Shown: one piece after another, positions 26,091-35,610 of the stretch | Layout: each line of letters begins with the position of its first letter | Numbering within the stretch: position 1 is the first letter of the stretch | NCBI RefSeq assembly: GCF_000372965.1 | Contig: NZ_KB890024.1 | Location: 2,482,839 to 2,546,838, forward strand | Length of the DNA: 64,000 nucleotides | Direction: 5' to 3' | Source of the DNA: Hoeflea sp. 108 | GTDB lineage: Bacteria > Pseudomonadota > Alphaproteobacteria > Rhizobiales > Rhizobiaceae | Position numbers and translations under genes: made by a program | The notes under the pieces: generated by a model | The model's input: only the letters and a program-made list of their open reading frames with translations | Database searches by the model: none | What the model was told of the DNA's origin: nothing

Positions 26091-26606
26091 TTACTCCGCG
26101 ACGTCCGCTGCAACCTTCAGCGACACGATCTTGTCGGGATCCTGCACCGGCTCGCCGCGCTTGATCTTGTCGACATTTTCCATGCCTTCGATAACCTGGC
26201 CCCAGACCGTGTACTGGCGGTTCAGGAAGCCGGCATCCTCGAAGCAGATGAAGAACTGCGAGTTGGCCGAGTTCGGGTTCTGCGAACGTGCCATCGAGCA
26301 GGTGCCGCGGCTGTGGTTCATGTTGTTGAACTCGGCCTTCAGGTCCGGCTTGTCCGAGCCGCCCATGCCAGCGCGCGACGGGTTGAACGACGACTTGGTC
26401 GAGTTGCCGTACTGCACGTCGCCGGTCTGAGCCATGAAGCCCTCGATGACGCGGTGGAACACGACGCCGTCATAGGCGCCCTCGCGAGCCAGTTCCTTGA
26501 TGCGGCCGACATGGCCGGGGGCGAGGTCTGGCAGCAGTTCGATGACCACCTTGCCCTTGGTGGTTTCCATGATCAGCGCGTTTTCGCGATCCTTGATCTC
26601 GGCCAT
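26091..26606 (-). CDS. ppiB: Cytoplasmic peptidyl-prolyl cis-trans isomerase (cyclophilin type)
   Basis: The 171-residue cyclophilin has no signal peptide. Core residues are visible in VVFHRVIEGFMAQTGDV, CSMARSQNPNSANSQFFICF and FLNRQYTVWGQVI. It lies 25 nt downstream of the secreted paralogue ppiA and 3 nt before the DMT gene. Confidence 0.95.
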   Translation of the reverse strand: MAEIKDRENALIMETTKGKVVIELLPDLAPGHVGRIKELAREGAYDGVVFHRVIEGFMAQTGDVQYGNSTKSSFNPSRAGMGGSDKPDLKAEFNNMNHSRGTCSMARSQNPNSANSQFFICFEDAGFLNRQYTVWGQVIEGMENVDKIKRGEPVQDPDKIVSLKVAADVAE

Positions 26607-26631
26607 TGTGAAAGTCCTTCCTTGCTTCAGG

Positions 26632-27219
26632 TTATTTCTTGTCCGCGGCGATGCGGACCTTGATCATGCTGTCTGGGTCGCTGACGACGCCGTTCTGCGC
26701 CGCGTCGCCCTTCTTGATGCCGTCGACCAGATCCATGCCGCTCTCGACATCGCCGACGATGGTGTACTGACCGTCGAGCGAGGGCGCTGCGTCGAACATG
26801 ATGAAGAACTGCGAATTCGCAGAATTCGGGTCCTGCGACCGGGCCATGCCGACAACGCCGCGCTTGTAATGCTCCTGCGAAAACTCGGCCGGCAGGTCCG
26901 GCAGCTTCGAGCCGCCCATGCCGGCACGCGCCGGATTGTAGTTGTTGTTCTGGTTGCCGAACTCGACGTCGCCGGTCTGGGCCATGAAGCCGCCGATGAC
27001 GCGGTGGAACACGACATTGTCATAGGCGCCTTCGCGCACCAGCGTCTTGATCTGCGCCACATGCTTGGGCGCGAGGTCGGGCCGCAGCGCAATCGTCACA
27101 TCGCCGCTCTTCAGCGTGATGATCATGGTGTTTTCGGGATCGGCAGCGAAGGCCGCCACCGAACCGGCCAAAAGGCCTGCAAGAACAACGAATGACGAGG
27201 CAAGCTTCTTGAGCTGCAT
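26632..27219 (-). CDS. ppiA: Periplasmic peptidyl-prolyl cis-trans isomerase (cyclophilin type)
   Basis: The 195-residue protein is a cyclophilin with a signal peptide (MQLKKLASSFVVLAGLLAG, then AAFAAD near residue 26). Core motifs are VVFHRVIGGFMAQTGDV, GMARSQDPNSANSQFFIMF and LDGQYTIVGDV. The start at 27219 precedes the signal peptide directly. ppiA and ppiB are tandem cytoplasmic/periplasmic paralogues downstream of coaD (17-nt gap). Confidence 0.95.
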   Translation of the reverse strand: MQLKKLASSFVVLAGLLAGSVAAFAADPENTMIITLKSGDVTIALRPDLAPKHVAQIKTLVREGAYDNVVFHRVIGGFMAQTGDVEFGNQNNNYNPARAGMGGSKLPDLPAEFSQEHYKRGVVGMARSQDPNSANSQFFIMFDAAPSLDGQYTIVGDVESGMDLVDGIKKGDAAQNGVVSDPDSMIKVRIAADKK

Positions 27220-27236
27220 GATCGGAAACTCCGGGA

Positions 27237-27737
27237 TTATTTCGCGAATTTTGCCGTGAGCGCGCCGGCGACCGCCGCCGGCACGAACGGGCGGATGTCG
27301 CCGCCCATAGAAGCTATCTGGCGCACAAGTGTGGCGGTAATCGTGCGGACCGAGGGGCTCGCCGGCAGGAACACCGTCTGCAGTTCGGGCGCCATGGTCT
27401 CGTTCATGCCGGCCATCTGCATCTCGTAATCGAGGTCGGTGCCGTCGCGCAGGCCGCGGATCATGATCGAGGCGCCCTGCTTGCGCGCCGCGTCGATCAC
27501 CAGCCCGTCGAAAGCCACCACCTTGATGCGTCCGCCATCGGCACCAAACTCGGCCTTCGTCGCTTCCTCGATCAGCGCCACGCGCTCCTCGAAGGAAAAC
27601 AGCGGCTTCTTGCCGGGATGGATGCCGATTGCGGCGTAGACGATGTCGGCCACGGCCAACGACGCCTTGAGGACGTCGAGATGGCCGTTGGTGAGGGGGT
27701 CGAAGGACCCGGCATAGATGGCGATGCGATCTGTCAT
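27237..27737 (-). CDS. coaD: Phosphopantetheine adenylyltransferase
   Basis: CoaD adenylylates 4'-phosphopantetheine in coenzyme A synthesis. The 166-residue protein has the nucleotide-binding GSFDPLTNGHLDVL (T/HxGH motif), the conserved VIRGLRDGTDLDYE-like IRGLRDGTDLDYEMQMAGMN, and SSPSVRTIT-like SPSVRTITATLVRQIA. Confidence 0.96.
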   Translation of the reverse strand: MTDRIAIYAGSFDPLTNGHLDVLKASLAVADIVYAAIGIHPGKKPLFSFEERVALIEEATKAEFGADGGRIKVVAFDGLVIDAARKQGASIMIRGLRDGTDLDYEMQMAGMNETMAPELQTVFLPASPSVRTITATLVRQIASMGGDIRPFVPAAVAGALTAKFAK

Positions 27738-27942
27738 GGGCTGCTTCTAGAACATCGGCGCCGAAGGTGGAAGCGCACTTTACCGCCAAGTTGGGCAACG
27801 CCGCCGTACGCTTGGTTTACAAAATGAATGCGGGATGAACGGCAATCTCAGGATCGGTTCAAGCGGACGTGAATAAATCATCTCTACGATAGATGAAACC
27901 AAATAGCGGTTCGTCCGTTGTTTCAAGCAGGAGAACAGCGCC

Positions 27943-28095
27943 ATGATGATCTATATGCTCGCCGCGGCCATGACTCTGGCCATGCTTGTCGCCACCGCTT
28001 TCGCGCTCCACCAGGAGGCGCACCGCGTCCGCACCAAGGTGCAGACGGCCCGCGTGCAGCTGCCGGGCTGGCGCAACCAGCGCCTTCCGCGCTGA
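27943..28095 (+). CDS. Small single-span membrane protein (50 residues), unknown function
   Basis: ATG at 27943 is preceded by GCAGGAGAA. The frame encodes MMIYMLAAAMTLAMLVATAF, one transmembrane segment, then a basic amphipathic tail (HQEAHRVRTKVQTARVQLPG...). A strong hairpin terminator follows 25 nt after the stop. RBS, start, length and terminator together make this a convincing small gene between coaD and gyrA. Confidence 0.65.
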   Translation: MMIYMLAAAMTLAMLVATAFALHQEAHRVRTKVQTARVQLPGWRNQRLPR

Positions 28096-28120
28096 CCGAT
28101 TTCTGCCCCTCCAGGCAAAA

Positions 28121-28150
28121 GCGGCGCCTCATAGGCGCCGCTCTTTTCTC
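28121..28150. terminator. Bidirectional terminator between the small membrane protein and gyrA
   Basis: A perfect 9-bp stem GCGGCGCCT (28121-28129) / AGGCGCCGC (28133-28141) with a 3-nt loop has T-rich DNA on the plus side and TTTTGCC on the minus side, so it can also terminate gyrA, whose stop lies at 28209. Confidence 0.85.
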
Positions 28151-28208
28151 TTCAACAAACCGGCTCAAACACTTGACCCAGCACTGTTAACGGCGCTGGA
28201 TCAGCATA

Positions 28209-30974
<2,766 letters not shown>

Positions 30975-31008
30975 CTTTGATCACGCATGTTGGGAATCAT
31001 TTACCCCT

Positions 31009-31036
31009 TATATAGGATCGCGCCCGTGAAGACCAA
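31009..31036 (-). promoter_or_regulatory. gyrA promoter
   Basis: On the minus strand, TTGGTC (31031-31036), a 16-nt spacer and TATATA (31009-31014) lie 35 nt upstream of the gyrA ATG. Confidence 0.6.
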
Positions 31037-31269
31037 CTTCGGCGGCGCTTTTCCAACGCTGATTTTGCACGTCATTTCAAATGGATAGCTTAGGCTTCCA
31101 ACATTGCGGCGACATGTCCGTCATATTCTCGCCGCCATTGTGCCCGGTTGCCACGAGATGCCGTTGGGGAAGCTGGCAAAACCGGCAAAAATGGCCGCTG
31201 CATGACCGATTTTGGCACTGGCGCGGCAACTGCGGCCGGGTTAGCCTGCGTGCGACGGGGAGGTGCCGA

Positions 31270-31899
31270 ATGACGCTTTTCGACACTGTTTTCAATGCCT
31301 TCGTGACAATCCTCGTGACCATCGACCCCCCGGGTCTGGCGCCGCTCTTCCTGGCGGTGACACGCGGCATGAACCGCGAGCAGCGCGTTCAGGTGTCAAT
31401 CCGCGCCAGCGTCATTGCCTTCGCCGTGCTCGCCCTGTTCGCCATTGCCGGCGCCGCCATCCTCAAGGTTTTCGGCATCACCCTGCCCGCCTTCCGCGTC
31501 GCGGGCGGCTTCCTGCTGTTCTTCATCGCCTTCGAAATGGTCTTCGAAAAGCGGCAGGACCGAAAGGAGAAGATTTCGGATGTCGCCATCACCCGCGACC
31601 ACATCCACAACATCGCCGCCTTCCCGCTCGCCATCCCGCTGATCGCCGGTCCGGGCGCGATTTCGGCCACCGTGCTGCTGTCGGGCTCCTTCAGCGGCTG
31701 GACCGGCCAGCTGGCGCTGGTCCTCATCATCCTCGCCTGCCTGGCTCTGACCTATCTGGTCTTCATCCTTGCGGAGCGCATCGACCGCTTCCTCGGCCAG
31801 ACTGGCCGCTCGATCCTGACGCGACTGCTCGGCGTCATCCTTGCAGCCCTTGCCGTCCAGTTCGTCGCCGACGGCATCAAGGAACTGGTGGCGATGTAG
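31270..31899 (+). CDS. MarC-family integral membrane protein
   Basis: The 209-residue protein has six predicted membrane segments and MarC-family motifs LVTIDPPGLAPLFLAVTRGM, AGGFLLFFIAFEMVF and FPLAIPLIAGPGAISATVLL. The ATG at 31270 has GGGGAGG upstream; an earlier in-frame ATG at 31081 gives an implausible N-terminus. Despite the name, MarC is not a demonstrated resistance protein. It is divergent from gyrA. Confidence 0.92.
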   Translation: MTLFDTVFNAFVTILVTIDPPGLAPLFLAVTRGMNREQRVQVSIRASVIAFAVLALFAIAGAAILKVFGITLPAFRVAGGFLLFFIAFEMVFEKRQDRKEKISDVAITRDHIHNIAAFPLAIPLIAGPGAISATVLLSGSFSGWTGQLALVLIILACLALTYLVFILAERIDRFLGQTGRSILTRLLGVILAALAVQFVADGIKELVAM

Positions 31900-31963
31900 A
31901 CCCTGGCTGCACGACGGGCCGCGATGCCCTGCGCCGTTTTCTTGAGCAGCAGGCTAGCCCAGG

Positions 31964-32512
31964 TCAGACCGCGACCGCAGCGCGTTTCAGCGCGGCGATG
32001 TCAGGCTTCACCCTCGCCTTTTGCCATTTGCGCAGGCGGCCACGTGCATTGGCATAGGGCGACGAGGTGTTGAACTGGATCATCCGACCCATCGTGTATT
32101 TTTCATACCAGGGTGCGCCATAAAGCTCGGCATCCGAATATTCTTCGACCAGCGCCACGATCCGCATCTTCGCATCCGCCAGGCGCTCAAGCAGGGCCGA
32201 CCAAGTCAGTCCCGCATGGTCTGCATAGAATTTCCCGGCAAGCCTGCCGAGTTCGTTCCACTTGAAGCTTGTGTCGGGGAAATCGACAGCGAGGCCGGCG
32301 CGGCGGCGTTCATGCCATTTCAGCACCAACTCGTTCCAGCCGATCAGATAGGCGACGAGGTCGCGCACGCTCATGATGGTGCCCTTCGCATGACCTTCCA
32401 GCGAAACCTCGCCGGCCAGCGCTTCCGGCACCGTTGCCAGGTCGCGCCACAACTTGCCGAAGCTGCTGTCGATCGCCTCAAGCAACTCGGCCTTGTTATC
32501 TGGAACACTCAT
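31964..32512 (-). CDS. ClbS/DfsB-family four-helix bundle protein (DUF1706)
   Basis: The 182-residue protein begins MSVPDNKAELLEAIDSSFGKLW and has MSVRDLVAYLIGWNELVLKW, FKWNELGRLAGKFY and GAPWYEKYTMGRMIQFNTSS, the DUF1706 pattern. ClbS, the studied relative, protects producers from colibactin by hydrolysing its cyclopropane warhead. Whether this protein detoxifies anything is not shown. It marks the start of the accessory block after marC. Confidence 0.88.
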   Translation of the reverse strand: MSVPDNKAELLEAIDSSFGKLWRDLATVPEALAGEVSLEGHAKGTIMSVRDLVAYLIGWNELVLKWHERRRAGLAVDFPDTSFKWNELGRLAGKFYADHAGLTWSALLERLADAKMRIVALVEEYSDAELYGAPWYEKYTMGRMIQFNTSSPYANARGRLRKWQKARVKPDIAALKRAAVAV

Positions 32513-32699
32513 CTTTCAACTTTGCCTGCCCGCGCGATTCGAAGTTGCCGTCCAAGACATACCACCTGCTGCATCGCCCTTGGCCGACCGCAAGCTTTAG
32601 CACTTGCGCGCTGGCGCAGACTGATGGTCCGCGAAGTGTGCCGGCGGCTGGAGCGCCGCCAGCTGACGAGCCGTGGCCATTCGAAGCGTTCGAAGCCGA

Positions 32700-32745
32700 G
32701 AAGCATGCTATCCGAAAATCGATTCCGATTTTCGGATCTATGGGC
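32700..32745. repeat. Rhizobial REP-like palindrome
   Basis: A perfect 12-bp inverted repeat ATCCGAAAATCG (32710-32721) / CGATTTTCGGAT (32726-32737) with loop ATTC, flanked by AGCATGCT. This is the form of the GCATGATCCGAAAA-type palindromes dispersed in Rhizobiales intergenic DNA. It lies between two genes and could also form a hairpin in RNA. Confidence 0.65.
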
Positions 32746-32774
32746 TAGGTCATCGGCTCAAAGGATCCGCTGCC

Positions 32775-33380
32775 ATGAAACACCCAGAAGCTCCCGACCA
32801 CGATGCCTGGTGCACCTGGCATCCCCGAGAGCTGGCGGCGCGGCTGACCGGGGTCGACAGGCCCTGGTGCGTGGTCGGCGGCTGGGCCCTCGACCTCTGG
32901 CACGGACACCAGACCCGCGATCACGAGGATCTCGAATTCACCGTCCTGCGCGAGGACTTGCCGATCTTTCGCAGCGCGCTGAAGGGCGTCGCCTTTTTCA
33001 CCGCTGGCGGCGGCATTGTCGAATACCTGCCCGAAGGCAGCACCATCCCGGCGTCGATTTCGCAGGTGTGGTGCCTGGACGTTGCCGATAACTGCTGGCG
33101 CGTCGACATGATGGTCGAACCGGGCACGCCGGAAAGCTGGGTCTGCAAGCGCAACCAGTCGATTGTCCGCCCCCGCGCCGAGATGGTCGGCGTCACCGAC
33201 ACCGGCATCCCCTATCTCAAGGCTGCGGCGATCCTCTTGCTCAAGGCCAAGCACCAGCGTGACAAGGATGAGTTCGACTTCCGTACCGCCTTGCCAAAAC
33301 TGGAGAAGGCCGAACGCGACTGGCTGGGAGCCAGCCTCGGGGCAACGCACCCCGGTCATGACTGGATAAAGCTGCTCTAG
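32775..33380 (+). CDS. Nucleotidyltransferase-fold protein, ANT(2'')-like
   Basis: The 201-residue protein has the pol-beta-like nucleotidyltransferase motif VVGGWALDLWHGHQTRDHED (GG-W-D...D-E-D), then VTDTGIPYLKAAAILLLKAK. The pattern fits the aminoglycoside 2''-nucleotidyltransferase/LinB-like family (PF10706 type), most members of which are uncharacterised. Aminoglycoside activity should not be assumed. The start at 32775 matches the family. Confidence 0.75.
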   Translation: MKHPEAPDHDAWCTWHPRELAARLTGVDRPWCVVGGWALDLWHGHQTRDHEDLEFTVLREDLPIFRSALKGVAFFTAGGGIVEYLPEGSTIPASISQVWCLDVADNCWRVDMMVEPGTPESWVCKRNQSIVRPRAEMVGVTDTGIPYLKAAAILLLKAKHQRDKDEFDFRTALPKLEKAERDWLGASLGATHPGHDWIKLL

Positions 33381-33453
33381 ACAGGCACCGGCCGGGTCTG
33401 ATCAAGCTGCGCCCGAAACGCCACGGCCCGGCCGCGATCCATCCGGCAATCGC

Positions 33454-33876
33454 TCAGTTCGAGGTGTCGATGACCTCGAAATCATGGGTGATTTCGGCCG
33501 TCTTGGCCATCATCGCCGAAGCCGAGCAGTACTTCTCGACCGACAGCTCGATGGCGCGCTTGACCTTGTCGGACGACAGCTTCTTGCCCTTGACGATGTA
33601 GTGCATGTGGATCTTGGTGAAGACCTTGGGCTCGGTCTCGGCGCGGTCGGCATCCATTTCCACCACCACGTCCTCGACCGCCTCGCGGCCTTTTTCAAGG
33701 ATATGGACGACGTCATAGGCCGAGCAGCCGCCAGTGCCGAGCAGCACCAGTTCCATCGGGCTCGGGCCCGGCGTCCGGCCTTCCGCGCCATGCGAGGTGC
33801 CGAGAACCAGCTTATGTCCGCTGCCGGACTCGCCAACGAAGGTGCGATCCTCGACCCATTTCACACGTGCTTTCAC
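33454..33876 (-). CDS. OsmC-family peroxidase/thiol protein (GTG start)
   Basis: OsmC/Ohr-like proteins reduce hydroperoxides with two cysteines, visible here in GTGGCSAYDVVHIL and EKYCSASAMMAKTAEI. The GTG at 33876 is preferred because GGGAAGGA lies 7 nt upstream and family similarity begins KARVKWVEDRTF; a TTG 21 nt further upstream has no RBS. That gives 140 residues. The closer subgroup is YhfA-like OsmC, whose substrate is not known. Confidence 0.88.
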   Translation of the reverse strand: MKARVKWVEDRTFVGESGSGHKLVLGTSHGAEGRTPGPSPMELVLLGTGGCSAYDVVHILEKGREAVEDVVVEMDADRAETEPKVFTKIHMHYIVKGKKLSSDKVKRAIELSVEKYCSASAMMAKTAEITHDFEVIDTSN

Positions 33877-33986
33877 GAAGACGTCCTTCCCAATCAAAAA
33901 ATGCCAGCAGGCAACAACCGCAGACTCTATCGTCAGCTAGCGCGGCGGATATCGATGCGCAAGGCACAGAGCGGTTACTCGTACGC

Positions 33987-34886
33987 TCAGTGCTTGAAGC
34001 AGTTTTCTCTGTGCCATCGCAGAAAGTGCGGATGAGGCCGATCCGACCCGCGCGTCGGCACAAGCGCTCGCCCGGTACGATTGATAATCCCGCGAATGCC
34101 ATCGGCGTCGTTCGCTTGTCGGGAAATCAGGATCTCAAGCTCATCCGACAGGCTGATGAGCCCTCTGTCAAACATCCAGTGCGCAGTGCCGGATAGCGCA
34201 ATGCCATTGCTCACGACATCGGGACCGCTGGCTTCCACCGGTCGGATATGCGCAGCTTCGACCTCAGCGCGTCCCCCGCCGTTGATGAGTTTTAGTCCGG
34301 TGACCGCACAGCGCTCGTCATAGGCGCGCAACACCACCTGCCGGAAAACGCGATCGCGCACGATGCGCGAACTGAGAAATGACGTCCGCTCCCGGGCTTC
34401 TTCGAAAACGAACGGCGTCTGCTCCTCCGCGAAGCCGTCGACAGACAATTCGGGGTCATTGCGCGGAAGTAGTGGCTCCGCCTGATCCAATCCGAGGCTG
34501 ACGATCCGACCGAAGTCGCTCGGTGACAGTGCTCGAACAGCAGATTGCGCTCGCCCCGAGATAGCGCCGGCATCGTTCAAGAGACCGCGCTCAATCACGC
34601 CCGCGTCATTGGAGAACGGCACCGGTCTCGCGAAATCGAGATAGCTGCCAGGCTCGATGATCGCCAAGAACATACCTGGAACACTTGGATCGTTTATGAC
34701 CTGCTGGACCCTGGCAACAGCAAAATACCCTTTGGTGTCAGCCACCTTGCGAGGTTCATAATAAATGATCCAGTCACCGACGCAGGCTTGAACTCTGCCG
34801 AAGTACTGCGAAGGAAATTGATAGCGCTCCGCCGGACTATCGTCGTAGATCGAATCCGACCTGTGAATGAAGACCCCATACCCCAT
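33987..34886 (-). CDS. Putative modification-dependent endonuclease: EVE/PUA-like domain fused to HNH nuclease
   Basis: The 299-residue protein has an N-terminal module (about residues 1-95: GYGVFIHRSDSIYDD, YFGRVQACVGDWIIYYEPRK, GYFAVARVQQVI) resembling EVE/PUA-type modified-base readers. The C-terminal HNH nuclease (about 195-265) has YDERCAVTGLKL, EAAHIRPVEA, VSNGIALSGTAHWMFD. This architecture matches type IV, modification-dependent EVE-HNH restriction enzymes such as VcaM4I. The gene is visibly less GC-rich than its neighbours and stands in an accessory block, suggesting acquisition. The assignment of the N-domain is by pattern only. Confidence 0.75.
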   Translation of the reverse strand: MGYGVFIHRSDSIYDDSPAERYQFPSQYFGRVQACVGDWIIYYEPRKVADTKGYFAVARVQQVINDPSVPGMFLAIIEPGSYLDFARPVPFSNDAGVIERGLLNDAGAISGRAQSAVRALSPSDFGRIVSLGLDQAEPLLPRNDPELSVDGFAEEQTPFVFEEARERTSFLSSRIVRDRVFRQVVLRAYDERCAVTGLKLINGGGRAEVEAAHIRPVEASGPDVVSNGIALSGTAHWMFDRGLISLSDELEILISRQANDADGIRGIINRTGRALVPTRGSDRPHPHFLRWHRENCFKH

Positions 34887-35270
34887 AGGCCTTCCGTAGC
34901 GCGAACATCCGGGAATTGCGATCTGAAAATCTTCGAATTGTCGCAGGTTTTCTCAAAGATCAGCCAGAGGGGCATCTCGATTTCGCCGCTCGGAACTACC
35001 CGATAACAGGCGCATCGGGGCCCTGCAGCGAGGTCAACGCATAGGGGCGTCGTGCATGCCTTTCGCTGCAGCCTCTTCACAACACCCCAAACATCACAGA
35101 TGACAGCGCCGATTCATGGCTCCTGTTCAACAGAGTAGCCGGGCAAGCGATCGACAAAGAGGTCGCGCCAGTTGCCCCGTGGGGGCCTGCTTGTCCAGCT
35201 CAATGGACGTTTCTCGGTCCAGATGGACATTGCGTTGAGCATCATCCACGAATTCCTCAGCACCCACATA
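34887..35270. other. Gene-free stretch upstream of the first B12-riboswitch operon
   Basis: No open frame with an RBS and coding character is visible on either strand. Composition is closer to that of the adjacent HNH gene than to the housekeeping genes. The HNH promoter must lie here, but no convincing -35/-10 pair was found. The right edge ends at the nrd promoter. Confidence 0.5.
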
Positions 35271-35300
35271 TTGACCATCCCCGTTATTTCACCACTAAAT
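35271..35300 (+). promoter_or_regulatory. Promoter of the riboswitch-nrdAB-cobF operon
   Basis: TTGACC (35271-35276), an 18-nt spacer and CTAAAT (35295-35300) predict a start near 35307, just before the riboswitch aptamer. Confidence 0.55.
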
Positions 35301-35309
35301 ATACAAGTC

Positions 35310-35490
35310 GTGGTTCTTCCGAGTCGATTTCGGCCCGGGAGCTAAGAGGGAAGTCGGTGCCTCGAAAGGGAATGCCGACGCTGCCCCCGCAACTGTAAGC
35401 AGTGAGCTTGCGTCGAATAACGCCACTGATGCGATCGCATCGGGAAGGCCGACGTAAGTAATGACCTGCGAGCCAGGAGACCTGCCGTGA
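35310..35490 (+). promoter_or_regulatory. Cobalamin (B12) riboswitch 1
   Basis: The leader holds the conserved aptamer core: GGTGCC in the 5' part, GCTGCCCCCGCAACTGTAAG, GCCACTG, CGGGAAGGCCG, and the B12 box AGCCAGGAGACCTGCC at 35471-35486, a full match to the consensus. Cobalamin riboswitches repress downstream genes when adenosylcobalamin is abundant. Here the first gene is class I ribonucleotide reductase nrdA, 124 nt past the B12 box. Confidence 0.95.
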
Positions 35491-35582
35491 CGGATTGATC
35501 GAACCTCGGGCGGGGTGTCCCGGCGGTGCGCTTGCAGTCGCATGGCCGATGGCATTTTGCGTCCAGCAGCGTTCCCGGCAAG

Positions 35583-35604
35583 CCCCGTCCGCAACGCCAC
35601 GGGG
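35583..35604 (+). promoter_or_regulatory. Possible RBS-sequestering hairpin before nrdA
   Basis: CCCCGT (35583-35588) can pair with ACGGGG (35599-35604), which contains the nrdA Shine-Dalgarno GGGGAT just before ATG 35611. This would suit translational control by the riboswitch. No intrinsic terminator is evident between aptamer and gene. Confidence 0.45.
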
Positions 35605-35610
35605 ATAGAG

